DNA of 64,000 nucleotides, taken from assembly GCF_947494555.1 (NCBI RefSeq), contig NZ_CANLVF010000002.1, positions 186,001 through 250,000 on the forward strand. The letters are read 5' to 3'. Both the position numbers and the translations under genes were made by a program. Below, one piece after another: positions 18,182 through 28,391 of this stretch. Under the pieces are notes generated by a model. The model was not told where the DNA came from and did not search any database. It saw nothing but the letters and a program-made list of their open reading frames with translations. Within the stretch, counting starts at the first letter, position 1. Each line of letters starts with the position of its first letter. The DNA is from an uncultured Roseibium sp. Its GTDB lineage: Bacteria; Pseudomonadota; Alphaproteobacteria; Rhizobiales; Stappiaceae.

Positions 18182-19104
18182 CCGGTAGAACCACATACCG
18201 TTGCGGGACGAAATGCTACCGCATTCATCGCCGATTTCTAATCATTTCCCGAAAAACGCCATCTTCGTTGCGCCAGGACACTGCTGCGGACAACGGGTCA
18301 CACCCTAGATTTTCTGTCATCTGCCGCCGGATCGAACCGAGCAAGGCCAAGGCAAGAAAAAGGACGCTGGCCGTAACCAGCGCCCCCCTGCGTTAAAGGA
18401 AGATTGTGTTTTGACGAATGGCGCTGAGCAGCCACCATACGTCAATACTCTCCGCTTTTACACTGACCGGTCGCCTCCGAGGAGACATCCAGTCCGTGAC
18501 CACAAAACCACAAGATCTCATGCTCACGCCGATCATACGGATAACCCGCCGTTCACCGGACTACCGGGACGCCCTTCGCTTCACGTGAATGCGTCCGGCG
18601 CATCCCATGTGGCACCCGAAAGACCAGTCGCGATTTCCGTAAGACGGTACGCTCACCAGCTCCGGCATGGGCTACTGGATCTTCGGGCCGTCATGCGGTT
18701 GCCACCCCGCCATCGGTTCCGAACCAGTAGTAGGTATGATGGTGCTCTTTTGCTGTTTTCGTGTCCAGTTGAATTCGCAGCTTTCAACAGAGACTTACGC
18801 AACTGTTGATAAGATGTTGATAAGTTTAATTCACGATTTTTACTGCACTGCACAAGTATTTTCAGAGCGCCTTCAACTCAATCCGGCCCACAATTCAAAC
18901 CTGGCTGCAACTATCCTCAAACTATGTCCCGGACCGCAAGACCTGCTTTGCAGATGACAATCGGTGATTGCCATTAACTTATAGTTTGCCTGGAAAGGCC
19001 TGCTAGAATTCCCTTGCGGTAGCCAGTGCCTTCCGCGACAATGAACGCTTGGGAGAATGGCAAGCTCCTGGAAAAAGCAAGCACTCGATCGGAGCCTGGC
19101 GATA

Positions 19105-20856
19105 ATGTCCAAGCGCTTTGCAGTTCTCTTGATCAAGCCGTCTCACTATGACGATGAAGGCTATGTCATACAGTGGCTGCGCGCGCCTATCCCGTCCAAT
19201 TCCCTTGCTTCCGTGTTCGGCCTTATCAAGGACTGCTGCGATCGAAAAACCCTCGGTGCTGATATTGCGATCGATATCGCTGTAGTTGATGAGACGAATA
19301 CGAAGGTTGAAACGAGCAAGCTTGTCCGGGAGTTGAAACAGGCAGACGGCTGCCTTGTCGGTCTCGTTGGGGTCCAGACCAATCAATTCCCGCGCGCAGT
19401 TGATATTGCACGCGACTTTATTGAAGCAGGAATACCTGTTGTGGCAGGTGGCTTTCACGCAGCTGGCAGTATCTCAATGCTTCCTGAGGTCCCTCAAGAA
19501 ATCCTGGATGCGCAGGAAATAGGCCTCAGCATCTATGCCGGAGAAGCTGAAGGACGCATGGACGCTCTCTTGAGCGATGCCTGGAACGGCGAGCTGAAGC
19601 CGTTGTATGATTTCATGAAAGACCTGCCGCATCTTGAAGGCGCAGTTCAGCCGATCCTGCCGGCAGATGCCGTGCGGAAAATGGCCGGCGCCTATACGAG
19701 TTTCGACGCCGGCCGCGGCTGCCCCTTCCAGTGTTCCTTCTGCACAATCATAAATGTGCAGGGGCGCAAGTCCCGGTTCCGCACACCCGATGACATCGAG
19801 GCGATCATTCGCACGAACGCGAAACAAAACATCCGCCGTTTTTTCATCACCGACGACGACTTTGCCAGAAACAGGAATTGGGAGGTCATTCTCGACCGGC
19901 TGATATGGCTTCGCGAGGAGGAAGGGCTCAGGTTCAAACTCACGCTTCAAGTCGACACGCTTTGTTACCGGCTACCGGGTTTCATCGAAAAGGCGGCACG
20001 CGCTGGATGTGCCCGGGTTTTCATAGGTCTGGAAAACATAGACCCAGACGCACTGTCGGCAGCAAAAAAGCGGCAAAACAAGATCTGGGAATATCGCAAG
20101 ATGCTGCAAGCCTGGAAAGATGCTGGCGTGATCACTTACGCAGGCTACATTCTCGGCTTTCCCGACGACACGCCCGAGAAAATCCAGCGCAACATCGAGA
20201 TCATAAAGAAGGAACTCCCGCTCGATCTCATCGAATTCTTCTTTCTGACGCCTCTGCCAGGGTCGGAAGATCACAAGGTCCTTGCATCCAAGGACGTCTG
20301 GATGGATCCGGATTTCAACAAATACGACCTCAACCACAGGGTCACGCATCATCCGAAAATGACCGATCGCGAGTGGGAACAGGTCTATTTCGACAGCTGG
20401 CGGCAGTTTTACACGCCCGAGCACGTGGAAACGGTATTGCGGCGCGACGCGGCACGCGGCGCACGTACAAAGGCGCTCTATTCGTCGATGATCCATTTTC
20501 TCGGTGCGATCCTCATTGAAAAGGTTCACCCCCTTGAGTGCGGCATTGTTAGGCGCAAACACCGGGACCAGCGCAGATCGGGCATGAAGCTGGAACACCC
20601 TCTCATTTTCTACCCAAAACGGGCGGCCGAGGCCATTTATGTCGCCTTTTGCTGGGCGCGTTTGTTCCTGAAATTCAGGCCGGCGTTGAAACGTGTTCTG
20701 GCAGACGAGAATAGCAAGACATACACCGACCTTGCCTTGACGCCGACAAGCGAAGCGGAAGAGGCGGAAATGGAACTCATTCAGGTGTTCAAGGAAGCCA
20801 TACCGAATACGCACGGAGCACCTGAAGTCGCGCGAAAAGCCGTTACAGCGAAATAG
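19105..20856 (+). CDS. B12-binding-domain radical SAM protein
   Basis: N-terminal cobalamin-binding-like region (VGLVGVQTNQFPRAVDIARDFIEAGIPVVAGGFHA), then radical SAM motif DAGRGCPFQCSFCTI (CxxxCxxC). Confidence 0.88.
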   Translation: MSKRFAVLLIKPSHYDDEGYVIQWLRAPIPSNSLASVFGLIKDCCDRKTLGADIAIDIAVVDETNTKVETSKLVRELKQADGCLVGLVGVQTNQFPRAVDIARDFIEAGIPVVAGGFHAAGSISMLPEVPQEILDAQEIGLSIYAGEAEGRMDALLSDAWNGELKPLYDFMKDLPHLEGAVQPILPADAVRKMAGAYTSFDAGRGCPFQCSFCTIINVQGRKSRFRTPDDIEAIIRTNAKQNIRRFFITDDDFARNRNWEVILDRLIWLREEEGLRFKLTLQVDTLCYRLPGFIEKAARAGCARVFIGLENIDPDALSAAKKRQNKIWEYRKMLQAWKDAGVITYAGYILGFPDDTPEKIQRNIEIIKKELPLDLIEFFFLTPLPGSEDHKVLASKDVWMDPDFNKYDLNHRVTHHPKMTDREWEQVYFDSWRQFYTPEHVETVLRRDAARGARTKALYSSMIHFLGAILIEKVHPLECGIVRRKHRDQRRSGMKLEHPLIFYPKRAAEAIYVAFCWARLFLKFRPALKRVLADENSKTYTDLALTPTSEAEEAEMELIQVFKEAIPNTHGAPEVARKAVTAK

Positions 20857-20879
20857 ACATCTCAACTGTCCCCCGTGCA

Positions 20880-21155
20880 CATGCCCAAACAGCGCGAAAA
20901 GTCCAATTCGACACATTGGCTGCACATCGATTCAGGTTCATTTGCAAGGAATTTTACAAAAGGAACTGCAGGGCATGCCACGGGCCTACGGCCAAAGGCC
21001 TATCCAGCTATCCAAAGCTGGTCGGGCAGTCTCCCGAGTATCTTGTTGACCGGCTTGAAAGATATCGCGAGAGAGAAAAAATCGGACCAAACACCTCTTT
21101 GATGGCACCGCGAGCAAAGAATTTATCAGACGAATTTATAATTAATGCTGTCTGA
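20880..21155 (+). pseudogene. Degenerate class I cytochrome c remnant
   Basis: FYKRNCRACHGPTAKGLSSYPKLVGQSPEYLVDRLERYREREKIGPNTSLMAPRAKNLSDEFIINAV*FIAP: CxxCH and Met-ligand region present, but no signal peptide/start and an in-frame TGA just before the C-terminal helix end. Confidence 0.6.
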
Positions 21156-21338
21156 TTTATTGCCCCCACGCTAAATTTACTTTAATTAACTAGCTTTCAG
21201 TAAATTTTCCAGCATTACTCACGCAGGGTAAATTTATTTGATACAACTTCAATTAAGGCCTAACCTCTCTGTTGTCTGAGCAACGCTGCAATAGCGTATC
21301 GAAATCGCATCGGACATAAGCAAAAATGGGAGGATTCA

Positions 21339-22607
21339 ATGAAAGTTGGAAATGTCACCAGTCTTATGGCGCTTCTGATGAGTGCCACGGTTATCTCTAC
21401 CCCAGTCTTTGCGCAGAATACCACCAGTCTTCAGCACACGCTTGTGCTTGAGGACCTGGAAAATCCCTGGGACATGGCGTTCCTTGACGACGGGACGATG
21501 TTCTATACCGAAAAATGTAAAGGCCTTTCGGTCCTGCTGCCGTCCGGTGAAACCAAGGCACTACTCGGCATAGGGGGATCTGATGGCTATGCCTCGACAG
21601 CTGACGACCTTTTCTGCGAGGGCCAGGCAGGGATGATGGGCGTCGCGGTTGATCCGAATTTCGCCAACAATCGCCGCATCTATGTCTATTCCACGTCCAA
21701 CATGTCTGACCCGCACACCAACCGCCTGATGCGGCTTGAAGTCAGCGACGACTTTTCCAACGTGTCTGGCCGCACCGATATCGTCGATGATGTGCCTTAC
21801 AAGATGAAGGCATCCGATCATCCGTTCGGCGGACCGGGTGCGCACAATGGCGGAAGGGTCCGCTTCAATCCGGGTGACGGGTATCTCTACCTGACGACGG
21901 GCGACACACATAACGGGCAGGTTCCGCAAAGCCCGACCATGATGGGAAGCAAGGTCCTGCGCATTGATTCGGACGGAACCGCAGCGCCTGAAAACACACC
22001 ACCCGTCGGTTTCGACAAACGGACCTATACCTACGGGCACAGAAACGTTCAGGGCATCGCGTTCCATCCAGGAACAGGCACCCCGATTGCTGCTGAACAC
22101 GGCCCCTGGCATTCAGATGAAGTCACCGTGCTTCGCAATGGCGGAAACGCAGGCTGGGACCCGAGGCCGAACATGGCCGGACGCGGTGATTGTCCGGACG
22201 ATTATTGCGGATACAGTCCGAACCAGATGGTTGGCGAAAACAGGTTCGCGCGCGCATCCTGGATGCCGATGACGGACTTTGAAACCTATCCGGGCGCCAT
22301 GCCTCCGATCTGGAACAATAACGGCTGGTCTCAAGGCACCTCATCGGCTGCGTTCCTTGAAGGCGATGCCTGGGGTGACTGGAACGGCGCGATGGTCGTT
22401 GGCCTCATGGGGATCGGTTTCGGTGGCACGCCGTTGGGTCAGCGTATCGACGTTCTGCAGCTTACCGAAGACGGGACAGAGGTGATGGATGTCACCGAAA
22501 TGACCCTTCCGATGGAAGCTGGCCGGTTCCGGTCTCTCGTCCTGGGACCCGATGGAAGCCTCTATGCTGCAGTTGACGAGGGCATGATCCACAAGATTAC
22601 ACCCTGA
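21339..22607 (+). CDS. PQQ-dependent soluble aldose/sugar dehydrogenase-like protein, exported
   Basis: Signal peptide ending VFAQ; LEDLENPWDMAFLDDGTMFYTEK … GGPGAHNGGRVRFNPGDGYLYLTTGD … GHRNVQGIAFHPGTGTPIAAEHGPWHSDEV. Confidence 0.88.
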   Translation: MKVGNVTSLMALLMSATVISTPVFAQNTTSLQHTLVLEDLENPWDMAFLDDGTMFYTEKCKGLSVLLPSGETKALLGIGGSDGYASTADDLFCEGQAGMMGVAVDPNFANNRRIYVYSTSNMSDPHTNRLMRLEVSDDFSNVSGRTDIVDDVPYKMKASDHPFGGPGAHNGGRVRFNPGDGYLYLTTGDTHNGQVPQSPTMMGSKVLRIDSDGTAAPENTPPVGFDKRTYTYGHRNVQGIAFHPGTGTPIAAEHGPWHSDEVTVLRNGGNAGWDPRPNMAGRGDCPDDYCGYSPNQMVGENRFARASWMPMTDFETYPGAMPPIWNNNGWSQGTSSAAFLEGDAWGDWNGAMVVGLMGIGFGGTPLGQRIDVLQLTEDGTEVMDVTEMTLPMEAGRFRSLVLGPDGSLYAAVDEGMIHKITP

Positions 22608-22658
22608 AGCGCGTAAAAACGAACGGCGGTGCTCAAGGGCGCCGCCGGACCACAAAAG

Positions 22659-23351
22659 CTACTGTCTTTGAAAGACGAATGCGTCCGGCAGCTCGAAGCG
22701 CTGGTCATCGACACGTAACATATGGATGCCTTCCTGCAGGCGCCAATCAATGTCCCTGCCGACACCGGACATCGTCGCGCTGGCTCTCACGAATTCTCCG
22801 TGAACAAAATAGAGCTTGCGTTCAAAACCGTTTGCAAATGTCACCACGATTGTCGCATCGCCGCCAGTGTCCCGCGCAACGGCCGCGCTGCATGATCCAA
22901 GCGCCTGACCCCTTTCCTGGGCACAGGCTATTGTTCCCTTGGCATCAAAGTCCCGCTTGCCTGCCCTGCCCTTGCTGGTGTCTTCGCCCATAGGGACGTT
23001 TCCGTCCGGACCGCGCGCGGCTTGCAGAACCTTTGACCTGACGTAGCCCTTCGCCCCGCCCCTGAATGGGCGAACCTCGCACCAGATCTGGTCAGCCGGG
23101 CCATCGCATCCCATGTTCGAAAACACTGTGCCCTGCTCAAAAGTATCAATGAGATTTGAACCGCTCGATGGAGACTCGTGAAGCGCCGCCTTTGAAGCCA
23201 CGACCTCCAGGCGCCGGGGACCACCCTCCTTAGGTGTCTTCTGGGAACCGGGCGGAAGCCCGCTGTCATCCGCCATGAGCGGACCGGACGCGATCATGCC
23301 GACGGCCGCAATGACAAAGATCTTCCAGTGTCCGGGATAAGAAACTCGCAT
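22659..23351 (-). CDS. Exported SH3-like domain protein
   Basis: Signal peptide, then LEVVASKAALHESPSSGSNLIDTFEQGTVFSNMGC…WCEVRPFRGGAKGYVRSKVL (bacterial SH3). Confidence 0.75.
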   Translation of the reverse strand: MRVSYPGHWKIFVIAAVGMIASGPLMADDSGLPPGSQKTPKEGGPRRLEVVASKAALHESPSSGSNLIDTFEQGTVFSNMGCDGPADQIWCEVRPFRGGAKGYVRSKVLQAARGPDGNVPMGEDTSKGRAGKRDFDAKGTIACAQERGQALGSCSAAVARDTGGDATIVVTFANGFERKLYFVHGEFVRASATMSGVGRDIDWRLQEGIHMLRVDDQRFELPDAFVFQRQ

Positions 23352-23649
23352 AACCCTCTGCCTCCGGTCGAAAGGTCTTGAAACACTGACGCGGGGAAAG
23401 GCTAGGTGGCGTATGTTCTGGGGTCAAGATCGGCGTTCAGACACTGGCGGTCACGCGGATGCTTGAACCGCAAAAGCAACTCCGCTTTGTTTTCGAGAGA
23501 ACAACTCACAGCGCACATGCCAGGTTCCATGATCGGATGCCGTGACGTTGTTTTACAAACCTGGTTTCATCGCCAATCGGCGGGTTGGATGCTTCACTCG
23601 ACCCGTGTGTGCCCTATATCAAATAGCATCCGACGAACACAGGTCACGC

Positions 23650-23883
23650 ATGCTTCAGGACAAGAAATCCGAAACCGACGCGGAAAAGCAAAAGGTCCTT
23701 TTGCGTGAGCTCGTTGAAGAACTGGGCCGTGAAGACCCTGAGCTATACTATCAACCGACAAGCCACGTCGCGCGGATGGTCCGCCGAATGATATCCGAAA
23801 GTGACAAACTGAACGCCGACCAGCGCAAATTGATGGCGCGGCTCAGCGAACGCGACCTTGAGGTTCTACTGAGCCTGCATTGA
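23650..23883 (+). CDS. Small hypothetical protein (77 aa)
   Basis: ORF with plausible start; charged helical sequence; no family recognised. Confidence 0.45.
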   Translation: MLQDKKSETDAEKQKVLLRELVEELGREDPELYYQPTSHVARMVRRMISESDKLNADQRKLMARLSERDLEVLLSLH

Positions 23884-24303
23884 TACAACGAACGTGTGGC
23901 TTCGAAGCACAATCGGTATGTTGGTCTGATCCCACCTCACTTGCTTTCGGTGTCATTGTCCGAGCTGGAAAACTTGATGGATTAGGGCTCCGGCGGGTAA
24001 GTACAGCGCATTGTTTTGTTGAACTTACTCTCCCCTGCACTCGAGGAAATCACGGTTTTATCCGATTGATTTTACTAAGGACTTTCGCCAATCGTCGCAC
24101 CAGCTTCCGCTTGCCTCGACGCAAACCCGATCTGCTCGTCTGAAAACCATTTATTCGGCATCGGGACACGCCTCTCTCATTGGAAATGCAGCCAAAATTC
24201 GCACGCAACTCGGATCCGTTTAAGAGGTCGAGACCAAAACTCCGTAGGTCAATATGATAGCCTGAGACCTATCAAGTGTAGAAACTCATTGGGATAGCAA
24301 TCA

Positions 24304-25053
24304 ATGCAGCGACTTGAACTGCCAAGCGAAAGCGAACTGGTCGCAAACTTCGAGCTTTTGTCGAAAAACGTCGAGCCGATCATGAGATATTCGCAGGCCA
24401 CGGCGCAAAAGTCTTTTGTGGCCGATGACGGCCGAAAAGCGGATTTAGAACGAATGACTTTCTCGCCCGAAAAAGCAGCGTTGCTTGCCTATCTTTGCCA
24501 GCATTGCGACGCGGAACTTTCTATTGAAATAGGCTTCGGCATGGGTTCATCTGCCACTGTAATTCTGGGGACAAGGAGGTCGACCGGAAGGAATTTTGAA
24601 CACCTGATCATCGATCCGTGGGGCATTAGCAGACTAAATGGGGAAATCGTTCAGGACTACCTTGAACGAGAGTTCGGACCCAAGTTTCAGCGGATCTGGG
24701 AACGTTCTGAAATCGCTCTTGGTCAAATACTCAAGACCCGCGGACAAGGCAAAGCCGGGCTTATTTTCATCGACGGCGGACATCAGTTCGAAAATGTGAT
24801 GACCGACTTCGTCCTCTCAGACCTTCTTTGTGCACACCATGGATACATTGTTCTGGACGATGCAGGTTTTCCTGCCATTGAAACAGTTCTGAATTACATA
24901 GGCGCAAACCGTCCAGACTATCAAATTGCCTATCAGCCGGTCCCGGATATTGCGGTTCTCCGAAAGGTCGCTCCCGATGAGCGTAGCTGGTTTTCGTTCA
25001 AACCTTTTGAAGTTCCCAATCGAAGTGATTGGACGAGTGTAAATCACGCTTAG
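24304..25053 (+). CDS. Class I SAM-dependent methyltransferase (Methyltransf_24-like)
   Basis: LSIEIGFGMGSSATVILG … HLIIDPWG … GLIFIDGGHQFENVMTDFVLSDLL … GYIVLDDAGFPAIE. Confidence 0.75.
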   Translation: MQRLELPSESELVANFELLSKNVEPIMRYSQATAQKSFVADDGRKADLERMTFSPEKAALLAYLCQHCDAELSIEIGFGMGSSATVILGTRRSTGRNFEHLIIDPWGISRLNGEIVQDYLEREFGPKFQRIWERSEIALGQILKTRGQGKAGLIFIDGGHQFENVMTDFVLSDLLCAHHGYIVLDDAGFPAIETVLNYIGANRPDYQIAYQPVPDIAVLRKVAPDERSWFSFKPFEVPNRSDWTSVNHA

Positions 25054-25210
25054 TACGACACTCTTCGCCTTGAAGGCTAATCGAGGAACGCTTGCGCATC
25101 GCAGCGCCCATCTTCTGGACCGATTTGGAACTTTTTTCCCCGAACCATGAAAGGCAAGTACGGAGAAGCTTCCTATAAGCAACTGATATAATTCAACAAC
25201 AGAAGGAGGA

Positions 25211-25287
25211 TGGCGACCCCGGCAGGATTCGAACCTGCGACCATTCGCTTAGAAGGCGAGTGCTCTATCCAGCTGAGCTACGGGGCC
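25211..25287 (-). tRNA. tRNA-Arg (anticodon TCT), CCA encoded
   Basis: Reverse complement GGCCCCGTAGCTCAGCTGGATAGAGCACTCGCCTTCTAAGCGAATGGTCGCAGGTTCGAATCCTGCCGGGGTCGCCA folds as a cloverleaf; anticodon loop CTTCTAA. Confidence 0.96.
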
Positions 25288-25432
25288 GTCTTGTGCTGCA
25301 ACCTGGGTGCCGGTTGCGTATAGCCTTAAATTCTGTTTTCGCGAGCCTGTCGATTCATCTTTCGGAATTTCAACAGACATTCGATCCTGGGTAAACGCGC
25401 GGCATGCGTTGCCAGTGCAATGACAGGGCATA

Positions 25433-25738
25433 TCAGTGAGTCCAGGGGGCGACCCTCTTGAACTTGAAATTGTCCGCATAGGCCGCGCCGCGCACTTTCC
25501 GGTTCTGCGCTTTTTCCACACGGTGCGCGATGCCGTGACGCTTGGCATATGCAACGGCTTCTTCCTGTGTGTCGAAATACAGCCGCACCTGCTGCTTCAT
25601 GTCAGACGAAGACGTATAGCCCATGAGCGGTTCGACGGACTTCGCGACTTCCGGCTCGTAGTCCAAGATCCAGCGGTGCGTTTTAGCCTTGCCGGACTGC
25701 ATGGCGGTTTTTGCCGGACGGTAAATGCGTGCAACCAT
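25433..25738 (-). CDS. ETC complex I subunit (NDUFS4-like) family protein
   Basis: ARIYRPAKTAMQSGKAKTHRWILDYEPE…EPLMGYTSSSDMKQQVRLYFDTQEEAVAYAKRHGI. Confidence 0.93.
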   Translation of the reverse strand: MVARIYRPAKTAMQSGKAKTHRWILDYEPEVAKSVEPLMGYTSSSDMKQQVRLYFDTQEEAVAYAKRHGIAHRVEKAQNRKVRGAAYADNFKFKRVAPWTH

Positions 25739-26059
25739 TTGGCGTTGCCCTTAATCAGTTCGTCGGTGTCTCAAGATCCTGAACAGCTTTTTCCCACCTT
25801 TTGCCCGGAAGTCAACACTGTTCTTGAAGTCGGGGGCCAAACGCGCGTTTGCGCGCGTGCCGGGTTTCCGGCCCGACTTCCTGTTCGCTGTTTGGCATGA
25901 ATGACGCGGTGTTGAGATGACAGCGACATGCAGAGTGTGCTAGTAGCTACCTTAGCGAGAACTCAGCAGCCTTGTGGGCCAGTTCGGTCTTCTAGCAACT
26001 GATATTTTCCCAGCCGGTGGAACCGGTTCAAAAAACATAAGATAAAAAGAGCGGGGCAC

Positions 26060-26302
26060 ATGCAGCATAATATCTACAAGTCGCTGGGAGCCTATGTTCC
26101 GGAGCATGTAACTCCGACAACGTCCAAGGTCTTGTCGCCGGTAAAACTCAAATCCGCAGTCGATGCCGCCAACCTTACCGAAATGTGGAACATGATCCTG
26201 ACGCTCGACTACGGCGTTTCGACTGTCAAGGAACTGCCTCAGGAAAGGCAGGACGAATTCTTGAATGTCATGTCGTTGCTGCTGCAGGCATTTGACAGAT
26301 AA
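26060..26302 (+). CDS. Small hypothetical protein (80 aa)
   Basis: ORF with plausible start; no family recognised. Confidence 0.45.
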   Translation: MQHNIYKSLGAYVPEHVTPTTSKVLSPVKLKSAVDAANLTEMWNMILTLDYGVSTVKELPQERQDEFLNVMSLLLQAFDR

Positions 26303-26377
26303 ACCGGTGAAAGTCTCGCAAACCCATTTCTAGAACCTGAGAGTTTCCATCAGCGATCTTTGACACGCGGCTCGCAC

Positions 26378-27475
26378 TCAGGTCCATTCCTCCAGCTCCG
26401 ACAGATATCCACTGATATCGCCAATATGTGCAAGCACCCATTCCGGGTCATAGTAGGTGTCGAGATAACGTTCTCCGCTGTCGCACATCAAGGTAACGAT
26501 TGAGCCCCGCTCACCAGCCGCAACCATATCACGCGCATAGTGCAGTACACCCCACAGATTGGTTCCCGTCGACGCCCCTGCCCTGCGCCCGATGCGCCCT
26601 TGAAGCCAATGGATCGTTGCCACGCTTGCGGCATCCGGCACCTTCATCATTTCGTCAATGACGTCCGGCTGAAACGAATGTTCGACCTCGGGCCGGCCAA
26701 TGCCTTCAATGCGGCTTGATTTGTCAGAAGTCAGCGTTCGATCCCCCGACTGAAAACTGTCATAAAAAACAGAGTCTTCGGGATCGACAACGGTCAGCGC
26801 CGTGTCATAACTCTTGTAGAGGATATACCGTCCAAGTGTTGCAGAGGTACCGCCGGTACCCGCGCTCATGACAATTCTGCGCGGTACAGGATGCGGCTCA
26901 AATTCCATCTGCCGAAAGATGCTCTCTGCAATGTTGTTGTTGCCCCGCCAGTCCGTCGCCCGTTCCGCATAGGTGAACTGGTCCATGAAATACCCGCCGA
27001 TCGAGCGCGCCAGGTCGACCGATGCATCGTGCATCTCCGGCGCAGAACCGACGTAGTGGATCTTTCCACCATAAAGTTCAATCAGGCGGATCTTGCTGTG
27101 GGCAGTGCTTTCAGGAACAACGGCGATAAACGGCGCGCCGATCATGCGCGCAAAATACGCCTCGGACACCGCCGTACTGCCGGAGGACGCCTCCACAATA
27201 GTGGTTCCCTCTTTGATCTTGCCGTTGCAAAGCGCGTACAGGAACAATGACCGTGCAAGCCGATGCTTCAGACTGCCGGTCGGATGGGTGCTTTCATCCT
27301 TGAGATATATATCGACGCCGTCGAGTTTCGGCACCTGTAGTTTGAACAAGTGCGTGTCGGCCGATCTATGTGCATCCGCATTGATCTTGCCAATCGCCCG
27401 GGCAACCCAATCGACCATGACTTCAGCGCTCTTCGTGTGATTCATCCGGTTAGATTTCATCACAAGTATGCTCAA
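26378..27475 (-). CDS. PLP-dependent cysteine synthase/desulfhydrase family (Cds1-like)
   Basis: DIYLKDESTHPTGSLKHRLARSL (PLP Lys), TTIVEASSGSTAVSEAYFARMIG, SAGTGGTSATLGRY. Confidence 0.88.
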   Translation of the reverse strand: MSILVMKSNRMNHTKSAEVMVDWVARAIGKINADAHRSADTHLFKLQVPKLDGVDIYLKDESTHPTGSLKHRLARSLFLYALCNGKIKEGTTIVEASSGSTAVSEAYFARMIGAPFIAVVPESTAHSKIRLIELYGGKIHYVGSAPEMHDASVDLARSIGGYFMDQFTYAERATDWRGNNNIAESIFRQMEFEPHPVPRRIVMSAGTGGTSATLGRYILYKSYDTALTVVDPEDSVFYDSFQSGDRTLTSDKSSRIEGIGRPEVEHSFQPDVIDEMMKVPDAASVATIHWLQGRIGRRAGASTGTNLWGVLHYARDMVAAGERGSIVTLMCDSGERYLDTYYDPEWVLAHIGDISGYLSELEEWT

Positions 27476-27581
27476 CGGCCAAGCCAGCGTGACCGGGAAC
27501 CTGACAAATTGCGTTCCCGGTCAAACTGTTCATCATTCGGTCAACTCAAGGCATATCCGACGTACGACCGTTCTTTGGCAG

Positions 27582-28391
27582 TCACTCTGCCGCCGACAGC
27601 TTGCGCGCCGTCTCCCGGCGGATTTCGTATCGCATCAGTTGACTGAGGTCACTAGGCCCACCGACCGCTGTCATCTGGTCGAGGGACGACAGCGTTTCGC
27701 ACAAGGGTCTGGCAAAACTGTTTGCGGCACGCTCCGACAGATATCCGATCAGGCGGGCACCTTCGTTTTCCGCGGCGATGTGCCGATAGACGAGTGCCGT
27801 GGTGAGTGTCTCTGGTGAGATTAAGAGACTCGCATCAGAATCCTGGCAGACCCTGTGATCAGGAAACTTGGATTTTAGCTCACTCACAATGAGCGGCAAT
27901 TCGTTGTGTTCTGTTTCCCACTCCAGGTAGGCATTCAACTGTCCGATCGTCGCCTGTGTGCCAGCCAGGCAAACCCGCAGGGTAGCAGGACCGTTTTCAA
28001 TAACCGGGGCGATCTTTACAGGGTAACCGCTGTTCTGCACGACCTTCACTAGGTACTCATAAAGGTCATCTGAAAAACAATGTTCGTGTCGCTCGACAAT
28101 TTCATCGCCGCACCACAATTCAGCTCCCGACGAGACAAATATCCCTCTGAAAGCGCGGCGCACGCTGGACGGCACGCGTGTCATGAGCTCGTTGTAGCTA
28201 ACGCTTGTGATCAGGTAACACGGTCTGAGAAGTGCGAAACTGCGCAGATAGGCAGCAAAGTCATGATCCATCTGGCCGAATGTGCCAGTAACAATCGAAT
28301 TCAAATCAACAAGAAAAACGTTCTGTGAACCTGCATTACCCATTGCCTCTTCGGCGGTGTCCAATGAAATCACTTGGGCTTTGGAAAGCAT
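27582..28391 (-). CDS. HAD-fold phosphomannomutase-like protein with altered catalytic motif
   Basis: FLVDLNSIVTGTF in motif I position, YLITSVSYNELMTRVP, IFVSSGAELWCGDEIVERH; good RBS before MLSKAQ. Confidence 0.5.
   Translation of the reverse strand: MLSKAQVISLDTAEEAMGNAGSQNVFLVDLNSIVTGTFGQMDHDFAAYLRSFALLRPCYLITSVSYNELMTRVPSSVRRAFRGIFVSSGAELWCGDEIVERHEHCFSDDLYEYLVKVVQNSGYPVKIAPVIENGPATLRVCLAGTQATIGQLNAYLEWETEHNELPLIVSELKSKFPDHRVCQDSDASLLISPETLTTALVYRHIAAENEGARLIGYLSERAANSFARPLCETLSSLDQMTAVGGPSDLSQLMRYEIRRETARKLSAAE

Noticed and set aside
19972-20925. 317-aa minus-strand ORF
   Set aside because: Antisense to the radical SAM gene.
20880-21190. In-frame TGA in the cytochrome c-like frame as selenocysteine or programmed readthrough
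   Set aside because: Missing start/signal peptide makes simple pseudogenisation more likely; no SECIS-like hairpin seen right after the TGA.
25211-25287. tRNA-Arg as an integration site for a mobile element
   Set aside because: No integrase, transposase or repeated tRNA 3' end recognised on either side.
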